64,000 nt of DNA from Zobellella taiwanensis (GTDB lineage Bacteria > Pseudomonadota > Gammaproteobacteria > Enterobacterales > Aeromonadaceae), in contig NZ_PXYH01000008.1 in the NCBI RefSeq assembly GCF_003012795.1, positions 89,302 through 153,301 on the forward strand. Reading direction: 5' to 3'. Below the pieces are notes generated by a model. That model did no database searches. It was not told the DNA's origin and saw only the letters and a program-made list of their open reading frames with translations. Shown here in pieces: positions 25,625 through 33,021 of this stretch. The first letter of the stretch is position 1. Each line of letters starts with the position of its first letter. The translations under genes were made by a program, and so were the position numbers.

Positions 25625-26968
25625 ATGGAAAACATCAAGAATGAGCCTGCCAGCCAGGCACTTCCCGCCGGCAGCGGACTGCTGGACCGACTGTTCAAGC
25701 TCAGCGCCCACGGCACTACGGTTAAAACCGAACTGGTCGCCGGACTGACCACCTTTATCACCATGGCGTACATCATCTTCGTCAACCCCAATATCATGTC
25801 CGCCTCGGGCATGGATGCGGGCGCGGTGTTTGTGGCCACCTGCATCGGCGCCGCCATCGCCACCCTGTTCATGGGACTGTACGCCAACTGGCCGGTCGGC
25901 CTGGCGCCGGGCATGGGCCTGAACGCCTTTTTCGCCTTCACCGTGGTCGGGGAAATGGGCTATAGCTGGGAAGTGGCGCTGGGCGCCGTATTCTGGTCCG
26001 GCATCATCTTTACCGCCATGAGCTTCTGGAAAATCCGCGAGTGGGTACTCGACGCCATTCCCGAATCCCTGCGCTACGCCATGACCGCGGGCGTGGGCCT
26101 GTTCCTGGGCCTGATCGGTCTGAAAACCGCCGGCATAGTGGTGGAAAGCCCGGCCACCCTGGTGACCCTGGGCGACTTCACCAAGCCCAGCGCCCTACTC
26201 GCCGCCGTCTGCTTCCTGATCATTTCCGTCCTGGTCCACCGCCGGGTGTTCGGTGCCGTGCTGATCGGCGTGATGAGCGTCACCCTGATCGGTCTAGGCC
26301 TGGGCATAGTGGAATACAACGGCATCTTCGCCATGCCGCCGAGCATTGCCCCCACCTTCATGAAACTGGACATCATGGGCGCGCTGGACATCGGCATGAT
26401 CACCGTGATCCTCGCCTTCCTGTTCGTCAACATGTTCGATACCGCCGGCACCCTGATGGGCGTGGCCGAGCGCGCCAACCTGCGCCGCCCGGACGGCTCC
26501 ATCGAAGGCCTGAAAAAATCCCTCAAGGCCGACAGTGCCTCTTCCGTGATCGGCACCTTCGTCGGTTGCCCGCCGGTCACCAGCTATGTGGAAAGCTCGG
26601 CCGGCGTGGCCGCCGGAGGCCGCACCGGCCTGACCGCCGTTACCATCGCCGTGTTGTTTCTGGTGTCCATCTTCCTGGCGCCCCTGGCCGGCATGATACC
26701 GCCCTACGCCACCGCCGGCGCCCTGATTTTCGTGGCCTTCGCCATGATGAGCAGCATGGCCAAGATCGAATGGGACGACTACACCGAAATGGCGCCCGCC
26801 GCGGTGACCGCGCTGATGATGCCGCTGACCTTTTCCATCGCCAACGGCATCGCCATGGGTTTTGTCACCTATGCGGTGCTGAAGGTGGCCACCGGCCACG
26901 CCAGCAAGGTATCCATCGGCGTCTATGTGCTGAGCGCCATCTTTATCGCCAAGTTCGTGTTTATGTAA
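25625..26968 (+). CDS. NCS2 family purine permease (AzgA type)
   Basis: The 447-residue membrane protein has the AzgA-branch motifs VKTELVAGLTTFITMAYIIFVNP near residue 25, PGMGLNAFFAFT near 98, VNMFDTAGTLMGVAERA near 270 and a CPPVTSYVESSAGVAAGGRTGL block near 315. AzgA-type proteins import adenine, guanine or hypoxanthine by proton symport. The ATG at 25625 is chosen over longer readings that overlap uraH. A strong terminator follows 26 bp after the stop. Confidence 0.9.
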   Translation: MENIKNEPASQALPAGSGLLDRLFKLSAHGTTVKTELVAGLTTFITMAYIIFVNPNIMSASGMDAGAVFVATCIGAAIATLFMGLYANWPVGLAPGMGLNAFFAFTVVGEMGYSWEVALGAVFWSGIIFTAMSFWKIREWVLDAIPESLRYAMTAGVGLFLGLIGLKTAGIVVESPATLVTLGDFTKPSALLAAVCFLIISVLVHRRVFGAVLIGVMSVTLIGLGLGIVEYNGIFAMPPSIAPTFMKLDIMGALDIGMITVILAFLFVNMFDTAGTLMGVAERANLRRPDGSIEGLKKSLKADSASSVIGTFVGCPPVTSYVESSAGVAAGGRTGLTAVTIAVLFLVSIFLAPLAGMIPPYATAGALIFVAFAMMSSMAKIEWDDYTEMAPAAVTALMMPLTFSIANGIAMGFVTYAVLKVATGHASKVSIGVYVLSAIFIAKFVFM

Positions 26969-26993
26969 ACACGGGCGGCTTGGCACCCAACCC

Positions 26994-27025
26994 AAAAACC
27001 ACCGGTGCCAGCCGGTGGTTTTTTT
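26994..27025 (+). terminator. Intrinsic terminator after the purine permease
   Basis: AAAAACCACCGG pairs with CCGGTGGTTTTT around a short loop and is followed by further T residues. It ends the uraH-permease unit. Confidence 0.9.
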
Positions 27026-27158
27026 GTTTCCGTCCACGTCTCAGCCCGGCAGTGTCGCCCGCCGCCGCACCATGGGGCCACATCAGGCCACAGACGTGTT
27101 TTAATAAGGGATATCCGGCGGGCCCGGCGCCCGCTCCGCCACCACAGGGGGATGGAAG

Positions 27159-28934
27159 ATGAACGACGGGGGAAAGCCCGGTGCGGCCTGGAGACGGCTC
27201 TTTCCTTTTCTGCAATGGGCCGCCATGGTCAACGGCCGCACTCTGCGCGCCGATGCCCAGGCCGGCCTGACCAATGCCATCATAGTGCTGCCCCAGGGGG
27301 TGGCCTATGCGCTGATCGCCGGCCTGCCCCCCGAGTTCGGCCTTTACGCCGCCATTATTCCGGCCATCATCGCCGCCCTGTTCGGCTCCTCCTGGCACCT
27401 GATCTCAGGCCCGACCGCCGCCATGTCGGTGGTGGTGTTCACCGCGGTCAGCCCGCTGGCCGAGCCGGGCAGCGATCTGTTCATCAAGCTGGCGCTGACC
27501 CTGACCCTGATGAAGGGAGTCTTCCAGCTGCTGCTGGCCATGGCCCGGCTCGGCGTGCTGGTCAACTTCGTCTCCCATTCCGTGGTGATCGGCTTTACCG
27601 CCGGCGCGGCGGTGCTGATCGCGGTCAGTCAGTTGCCCGGGCTGCTCGGCCTGGCGCTGGCCACCGACGGCTCTGTGCCTGAGACCCTGCGGCAGTTGAT
27701 CCTGCACCTGTCCGAGGTGAACCCCTACAGCCTGGGCATCGGCCTGCTGACCCTGCTCTGCTGTGTTCTGATCCGCCATTACCGGCCCCGCTGGCCGAAC
27801 ATGTTGCTGGCGCTGATCATCGCCGCGCTGGCCACCGCCCTGGTCGATCCCGGCCGGCAACACATTGCCCTGCTCGGCGCCATTCCCGCCGGCCTGCCGC
27901 CCTTCAGCCTGCCCGACTTCAGCCTGGGCAGCATCAGCGCCCTCGCCTCCGGCGCCCTGGCCATCAGCCTGCTCGGCCTGGTCGAAGCCGCCTCCATTGC
28001 CCGGGCAGTGGCCAGCCGCTCCCACCAGCGGCTGGACGGCAACCAGGAGTTTGTCGGCCAGGGGCTGTCGAATGTGGTCGGCGCCTTTTTTTCCTGTTAT
28101 GCCTCGTCCGGTTCCTTTACCCGCACCGGCGTCAACTATACCTCAGGCGCCAGAACCCCGCTGGCGGCGGTGTTCGCCTCCCTGTTCCTGCTGCTGATCC
28201 TGCTGTTGGGCTCCGATCTCACCGCCTGGCTGCCCATGCCCGCCATGGCCGGCCTGCTGCTGCTGGTGGCCTGGAACCTGGTCGACTTCCACCATATCCG
28301 GCTGATCGTGCGGGCCGCTCGCTCCGAAGCCACTGTACTGCTGGTAACCTTTGCCGCCACCCTGCTGGTGGCGCTGGAGTTCGCCATCTATGCCGGCGTG
28401 CTGCTGTCCCTGGTGTTCTATCTCAAGCGCACGTCCCAACCGCGCATCGTTTCCATGCTGCCGGATCCGGACGCCAGGCATCCCGTCTTCGTCAGCGCCG
28501 AGCAACGACGCCTGCCCTACTGCCCCCAGTTGCGCATCATCCGCATCGAAGGCTCCCTGTTCTTCGGGGCGGTCAACCATGTGCAGGAATACCTGCAAAA
28601 CATCCGCGAGCCCCGGCTGCTGATCCTGGGCAGCGGCATCAATTTCGTGGACATCGTCGGCGCCGAGATGCTGGTACAGGAAGCCCGCCGCCGTCGGGCC
28701 GAGGGCGGTGACCTGTATTTTGCCAACCTCAAGGAAGGGATCCAGCGCTTCCTGGATCGCAACCAATTGCTCGAGGAACTGGGCAGGGACCATATTTTTC
28801 CCAACAAAGGCCGGGCCATCCACCACATCTATGACCGGCTGGATCCGGCGGTGTGCAAAACCTGCACCGCCCGTATCTTCAAGGAGTGCCACCTGGCACC
28901 ACCTGGCACGGTCGCCGGGCAAGAGGATTCATAG
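27159..28934 (+). CDS. SulP family anion transporter with STAS domain
   Basis: The 591-residue protein has the SulP membrane part (NAIIVLPQGVAYALIAGLPPEFGLYAAIIP near residue 40, SGPTAAMSVVVFTA near 85, RTGVNYTSGARTPLAAVF near 325) and a C-terminal STAS domain from about 450 (IIRIEGSLFFGAVNHVQE). It ends in a cysteine-rich tail, CKTCTARIFKEC. The anion is not predictable from sequence; sulfate, bicarbonate and dicarboxylates are known in the family. It is followed by a universal stress protein on the same strand and sits within the purine region. Confidence 0.88.
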   Translation: MNDGGKPGAAWRRLFPFLQWAAMVNGRTLRADAQAGLTNAIIVLPQGVAYALIAGLPPEFGLYAAIIPAIIAALFGSSWHLISGPTAAMSVVVFTAVSPLAEPGSDLFIKLALTLTLMKGVFQLLLAMARLGVLVNFVSHSVVIGFTAGAAVLIAVSQLPGLLGLALATDGSVPETLRQLILHLSEVNPYSLGIGLLTLLCCVLIRHYRPRWPNMLLALIIAALATALVDPGRQHIALLGAIPAGLPPFSLPDFSLGSISALASGALAISLLGLVEAASIARAVASRSHQRLDGNQEFVGQGLSNVVGAFFSCYASSGSFTRTGVNYTSGARTPLAAVFASLFLLLILLLGSDLTAWLPMPAMAGLLLLVAWNLVDFHHIRLIVRAARSEATVLLVTFAATLLVALEFAIYAGVLLSLVFYLKRTSQPRIVSMLPDPDARHPVFVSAEQRRLPYCPQLRIIRIEGSLFFGAVNHVQEYLQNIREPRLLILGSGINFVDIVGAEMLVQEARRRRAEGGDLYFANLKEGIQRFLDRNQLLEELGRDHIFPNKGRAIHHIYDRLDPAVCKTCTARIFKECHLAPPGTVAGQEDS

Positions 28935-29084
28935 TGGTCGTGCGTTGCCTGTTCATCGGCTTCAAAACCTCGCCGCCTTGTGAAAACCTGTTCATCGCCG
29001 CCGAGGCTGAGCCAGGTCAAGGACAAGCCCCGGCGGCGGCGCCATACTGTTAGCCACAGGCCAACCATTGCAAGGAGTGCCCAG

Positions 29085-29585
29085 ATGCTGCCCCAAGTGA
29101 ACAAGATCCTTTACTGCACCGATCTCTCCAAAAACGCCTCCTACGCCTTCCAGTACGCCGTTTACCTGGCCAGGCAGACCGGCGCCGATATCCATGTGCT
29201 GAGCGTGGTGGAGCAGTTGTCCGGCGACGAGAAGCTGACCCTGCAGTCCTACATCCTCAACCAGAGCAGCCGGGAGGAATTCCTGCACCAGCGGCTCAAC
29301 CATGCCAGGGAGCAATTGCAGCAACGCCAGGATTATTTCTGGGAGGTGATAGCCCCGAGCGAAAAGGCACTGCGCAGCAAAATCGTCGGCTGTGAGGTGG
29401 TCGAGGGCTACCCGGTGCAGACCATACTCCGGCGTTCCCGGGAGCTGGGTTGCGATCTTATCGTGATGGGCGCCCACGAAAAGGGCTGGCTGCACACCCT
29501 GCTCGGCAGCGTGGCCAAGAACGTGCTGCGGGAGTCGCGTATCCCCACCCTGATAGTGCCCCGGCCGGAAAAGAAAACGAGCTGA
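29085..29585 (+). CDS. Universal stress protein (UspA family)
   Basis: The 166-residue protein has a single Usp domain: KILYCTDLSKNASYAF at the start and the ATP-binding type end LIVMGAHEKGWLHTLLGSVAKNVLRESRIPTLIVP, which fits the G-2x-G-9x-G-(S/T) pattern only in part. AAGGAG lies before the ATG at 29085. It is 150 bp downstream of the SulP gene; SulP-Usp pairs are common, which suggests that the two work together. Confidence 0.88.
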   Translation: MLPQVNKILYCTDLSKNASYAFQYAVYLARQTGADIHVLSVVEQLSGDEKLTLQSYILNQSSREEFLHQRLNHAREQLQQRQDYFWEVIAPSEKALRSKIVGCEVVEGYPVQTILRRSRELGCDLIVMGAHEKGWLHTLLGSVAKNVLRESRIPTLIVPRPEKKTS

Positions 29586-29714
29586 TCCTCCCGCCATCAA
29601 TCCCTCCGCAAAACAGGGGGTAGCGGCTTGGAGCACGGCAGGATATGGGAAAAAGCGGCGAGTAAGGAAACGCCCGGAGCGGCGGCAGGCGCGGCTCCAG
29701 GCACGGCATAAGGA

Positions 29715-30446
29715 TCAGCGCCGGTTCTTTTTCACCACGCCGGAAAACACCACGTGCAAATCGGTGGAGGCGGATTCGCCGTCCAGGTTGAGTTTGGCCT
29801 CGATATGGTCCAGGTGTTCCTTCATCATGGCCACGGCCTTGTCCTTGTCGCCGTTTTCAATGGCCTTGAGCAGCTCTTCGTGTTCGTTGAAGGAGCAGTG
29901 GGCCTTATGGCCGACTTCGTACTGGGCGATGATCAGCGAGGTCTGGGACACCACGCTGCGCTGGAAATTCAGCAGGGGAGTATTGCCGGCCACATGCGCA
30001 AGCTCCAGGTGGAACTCACCGGAGAGACGGATACCCGAGCCCCGGTCGCCCCGGGCAAAGGCATCCTGCTCTTCCTGCACCATGGTGCGCAGCCGGCCCA
30101 GTTTTTCCGGAGTGGCATTTGCCACCGCCAGTTCGGTCACCGCCAGCTCCACCACCCGGCGGGCGGCGAAGATCTGCCGGGCTTCTTCCACGCTGGGCGC
30201 CGCCACCACGGCGCCGCGGTTGGGCCGGATGCTGACCACCTGCTCGTGGGACAGCCGCAACAAGGCGCGGCGGATAATGGTCCGGCTGACGCCGAAGATT
30301 TCGCCCAGGGCTTCCTCGCTGAGCTTGGTGCCGGGCGCCAGCCGCTGCTCGAGAATGGCATCGAAAATATGTTCGTAAACGATATCGTCCTGGGTGTTTG
30401 AGCTCGACTTGACAGGTCTTGGCTCCAGTTGACTGAGTGAACTCAT
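29715..30446 (-). CDS. GntR family regulator, FCD (FadR-type) branch; candidate purine regulon regulator
   Basis: The 243-residue protein has an N-terminal winged helix (YEHIFDAILEQRLAPGTKLSEEALGEIFGVSRTIIRRALLRLSHEQVVSIRPNRGAVV, residues 24-80) and a C-terminal FCD domain with the metal-site histidines (EFHLELAHVAGN near 145, FNEHEELLKAIENGD near 195). The start MSSLSQLEPR at 30446 is preferred; an in-frame ATG at 30473 lacks a ribosome binding site. A GTATAC palindrome lies 77 bp upstream of the start, which suggests autoregulation and control of the other purine genes that carry the same site. The effector is not known, perhaps a purine. Confidence 0.85.
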   Translation of the reverse strand: MSSLSQLEPRPVKSSSNTQDDIVYEHIFDAILEQRLAPGTKLSEEALGEIFGVSRTIIRRALLRLSHEQVVSIRPNRGAVVAAPSVEEARQIFAARRVVELAVTELAVANATPEKLGRLRTMVQEEQDAFARGDRGSGIRLSGEFHLELAHVAGNTPLLNFQRSVVSQTSLIIAQYEVGHKAHCSFNEHEELLKAIENGDKDKAVAMMKEHLDHIEAKLNLDGESASTDLHVVFSGVVKKNRR

Positions 30447-30522
30447 GTTTAGGTTTCCAGTTACGGCCTGCATGTACGGCGATGTACCGCAATCCCTGCC
30501 TGTTAATTAAATTGTTATTAAT

Positions 30523-30534
30523 GTCGTATACAAT
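30523..30534. promoter_or_regulatory. GTATAC operator-like site upstream of the GntR gene
   Basis: GTCGTATACAAT shares GTATACAAT with the perfect palindrome at 24900 and lies in the promoter region of the GntR gene, in AT-rich DNA. Confidence 0.6.
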
Positions 30535-30590
30535 CTTACTGGGTTTTTAACGATTCGGCAGCCGGAATATCAAAGTCTGTGACTGAACAC

Positions 30591-30615
30591 AAAAAACGCC
30601 CTCAACGGGCGTTTT
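30591..30615 (-). terminator. Intrinsic terminator of the xdhABC-guaD operon
   Basis: AAAACGCCC and GGGCGTTTT form the stem around TCAAC. On the minus strand the stem is followed by six T, 30 bp past the guaD stop. Confidence 0.85.
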
Positions 30616-30644
30616 CTGGCGAACCGCGGGCTTGGCCCGGGGCA

Positions 30645-31952
30645 TTACGCATTTTTCCGGTGCAGGCAATTGCCGTAAACATAGGTTTCGGCCACTACCC
30701 TGTCGTCTCCGAGCATCATCAGTACAAAAAGTTGCTCGAAAAGATTGTGCGCATTGTTCATCCGCGCCTGCATCAGGGGTGTGGCGTGCAGGTCCAGCAC
30801 CACGAAATCCGCCTCCTTGCCGACCTCCAGATTACCGATGCGATCCGCCAGCCGCAGGCTCTCGGCCCCCCCCAGGGTCGCCAGGTAGAACGCCTTTAGC
30901 GGATGCAGCTTCTGCTGCTGAAGCTGCAACACTTTATAGGCCTCGTTCATGGTCTGCAGCAGGGAAAAACTGGTCCCCGCACCGACATCCGTGCCCAGGC
31001 TGACATTAACGCCATGGCGTTCGAAACGGGCCAGGTTGAACAATCCTGAACCGAGAAAGAGGTTGGAGGTCGCGCAAAAGGAAACCCCGGAGCCGGTACC
31101 ATGCAGCCGCTCGCACTCGTGATCATCCAAATGTACCGCATGGGCGAAAATGGAGCGCTCGCCGAGCAGGCCAAAATGGTCGTACACGTCCAGGTAGCCG
31201 TTTTGCTCCGGGAACAGCTCTGCGACCCATTCGATTTCCTTGCGGTTTTCAGACAAATGGGTCTGCATATAGACGTCGTCGTATTCCGCCAGCAGTCGGC
31301 CGGCTAGGGTCAGCTGTTCGGGAGTGCTGGTGGGCGCAAAGCGCGGCGTCACTGCGTACAACTGGCGGCCCTGGTTGTGCCAGCGCTCGATCAATTCCTT
31401 GCTGTCGGCATAGCCGGATTCCGGCGTGTCCAGCAGGTAGTCGGGGGCATGGCGATCCATCAGCACCTTGCCGGCGATCATGCGCATATTGCGTTGGTCC
31501 GATTCGCTGAAAAAGGCGTCCACTGCGGCCTTGTGCACTGTGCCGAACACCATGGCGGTGGTGGTGCCATTGCGCAGCAATTCATCCAGGAACAGGCCGG
31601 CAACCCGCCGCGCATGGTCGGGGTCGGCAAACTTGCGCTCTTCCGGGAAGGTATAGTTGTTGAGCCAGTCGAGCAGTTGCTCGCCGTAGGAGGCAATCAT
31701 CTCGGTCTGGGTAAAATGGATATGAGTATCGACAAAGCCTGAGGTGATCAGTTTATGTTCGAAACGGACCAGCTCGATATCGGCGGGCTGGCGGGCCAGC
31801 ACTTCCTCGGCCGGACCTATGTCGCGCACATGGCCGTCGGCCACCACCAGGACGCCGTCCGGATAGTAGGCATGGCTGGCCTCCAGGCCGACCCGGGCCG
31901 GATCGCCCAGGCTGTGCAAAATGGCGGCACGATACGCCTTTGGCTGCGTCAT
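30645..31952 (-). CDS. guaD: Guanine deaminase
   Basis: The 435-residue amidohydrolase has the zinc motif VDTHIHFTQ near residue 75, NNYTFPEERKFAD near 97, MQTHLSEN near 233, FAHAVHL near 270 and SLGTDVGAGTSFS near 323, all typical of GuaD. It deaminates guanine to xanthine, feeding the xanthine dehydrogenase encoded upstream in the same operon. It starts 30 bp after xdhC and has AAGGAG upstream of the ATG. Confidence 0.95.
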   Translation of the reverse strand: MTQPKAYRAAILHSLGDPARVGLEASHAYYPDGVLVVADGHVRDIGPAEEVLARQPADIELVRFEHKLITSGFVDTHIHFTQTEMIASYGEQLLDWLNNYTFPEERKFADPDHARRVAGLFLDELLRNGTTTAMVFGTVHKAAVDAFFSESDQRNMRMIAGKVLMDRHAPDYLLDTPESGYADSKELIERWHNQGRQLYAVTPRFAPTSTPEQLTLAGRLLAEYDDVYMQTHLSENRKEIEWVAELFPEQNGYLDVYDHFGLLGERSIFAHAVHLDDHECERLHGTGSGVSFCATSNLFLGSGLFNLARFERHGVNVSLGTDVGAGTSFSLLQTMNEAYKVLQLQQQKLHPLKAFYLATLGGAESLRLADRIGNLEVGKEADFVVLDLHATPLMQARMNNAHNLFEQLFVLMMLGDDRVVAETYVYGNCLHRKNA

Positions 31953-31982
31953 GGTCGTGCGTCTCCTTTCTTCAACTCTGAA

Positions 31983-32801
31983 TTAAAGCGAATGGGCGGC
32001 GGCGGGTGCCACCGCTGTCATGAGGGCCGGCTCGGCCTGGTAGGCGGCGATCAGCTGGCCGGCCACCGACACCGCGATTTCCGCCGGGTGCTTGCCGCTC
32101 ACTTCGGCCAGGCCGATGGGGCAGATCATCCGGGCCAGGGCCGCGTCGTCGAAGCCCCGCTCGCGCAGCCGGTAGTCGAAGCGCTTGCGCTTGGTGCGCG
32201 AGCCGATCACCCCGAAGTAGCGGGCGTCGTTGCGCTTGAGAATACGGGCGCACAGTTCCAGATCGAGCTGGTGGTTGTGGGTCATCACCAGGTAGAAGCT
32301 GCCGGGCGGCTGGTCGTCGACCTCGTCCACCGGATCCTCGCTCACCACCCGGGTGACACCGGCAGGCAGCTCGGCGGGAAACTCCTCGGCCCGCTCGTCT
32401 ATCCAGGTGATGCGAAACGGCAGGGTCGCCACTATGTGCACCAGCGCCTTGGCCACATGGCCGGCGCCGAACAATACCAGGTGGTGGCGGGGCCGTACCA
32501 CCGGCTCCAGCATGATGGTGGCCATGCCGCCGCAGCACTGGCCCAGGCTGGCCCCCAGGTTGAAGCGCTCGACCTTCATCTGCTGTTCGCCCCGGGCCAG
32601 CATGTCCCGAGCCAGTTCCAGCGCCTTGTATTCGAGGTGGCCGCCACCTATGGTGGCATGGCAGCCCTGTTCGGTCACCAGCATCTTGGTGCCGCTGTCC
32701 CGCGGGGTGGAGCCCTTGTGCTCCACCACCGTCACCAGCACACAGGGTTCCCCCTTCTGTTCCAGCTCGGCCAGCGCCTGAATCCAGTTATCCTTGAACA
32801 T
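31983..32801 (-). CDS. xdhC: Xanthine dehydrogenase accessory protein XdhC
   Basis: The 272-residue protein has the XdhC/CoxI pattern: CVLVTVVEHKGSTPRDSGTKMLV near residue 20, TIGGGHLEYKAL near 47, the Rossmann segment LVLFGAGHVAKAL near 110 and YFGVIGSRTKRKRF near 185. XdhC binds molybdenum cofactor and helps insert its sulfurated form into XdhB. The gene follows xdhB after a 220-bp gap that holds a repeat-like sequence, and precedes guaD. Confidence 0.93.
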   Translation of the reverse strand: MFKDNWIQALAELEQKGEPCVLVTVVEHKGSTPRDSGTKMLVTEQGCHATIGGGHLEYKALELARDMLARGEQQMKVERFNLGASLGQCCGGMATIMLEPVVRPRHHLVLFGAGHVAKALVHIVATLPFRITWIDERAEEFPAELPAGVTRVVSEDPVDEVDDQPPGSFYLVMTHNHQLDLELCARILKRNDARYFGVIGSRTKRKRFDYRLRERGFDDAALARMICPIGLAEVSGKHPAEIAVSVAGQLIAAYQAEPALMTAVAPAAAHSL

Positions 32802-32865
32802 AGCTTACTCCTCGAAGACGATGGTTCCGCCACCGGCACTTGGCCTGTTGGCATGCAGAGAGGCA

Positions 32866-32965
32866 ACAGGGCCACCTCCGCCGACACGCTGTGAATACAT
32901 CCCTGTACGCTCGCACATGCCATCCCTGGCATGTGACGGTCGGCGGAGTAGTGCCCTTTGGCCGA
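32866..32965. repeat. Repeat-like intergenic sequence between xdhB and xdhC
   Basis: The 220-bp xdhB-xdhC gap (32802-33021) has no gene. It contains TGAATACATCCCTGTACG and the palindromic CATGCCATCCCTGGCATG, flanked by CCGCCGAC at 32879 and GTCGGCGG at 32939, so the unit can fold into a branched structure. A related TTGAACACATCCATGCCATC occurs at about 58198. This looks like a dispersed intergenic repeat family. Confidence 0.5.
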
Positions 32966-33021
32966 CCTTTAGCGCTGTACCAACAGTCAACACAAGCTCC
33001 TGAGCCAGGCTGCCCCTGCCC

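Noticed and set aside
32794..33003. Short ORFs in the xdhB-xdhC gap
   Set aside because: They coincide with the palindromic repeat on both strands and have no ribosome binding site.
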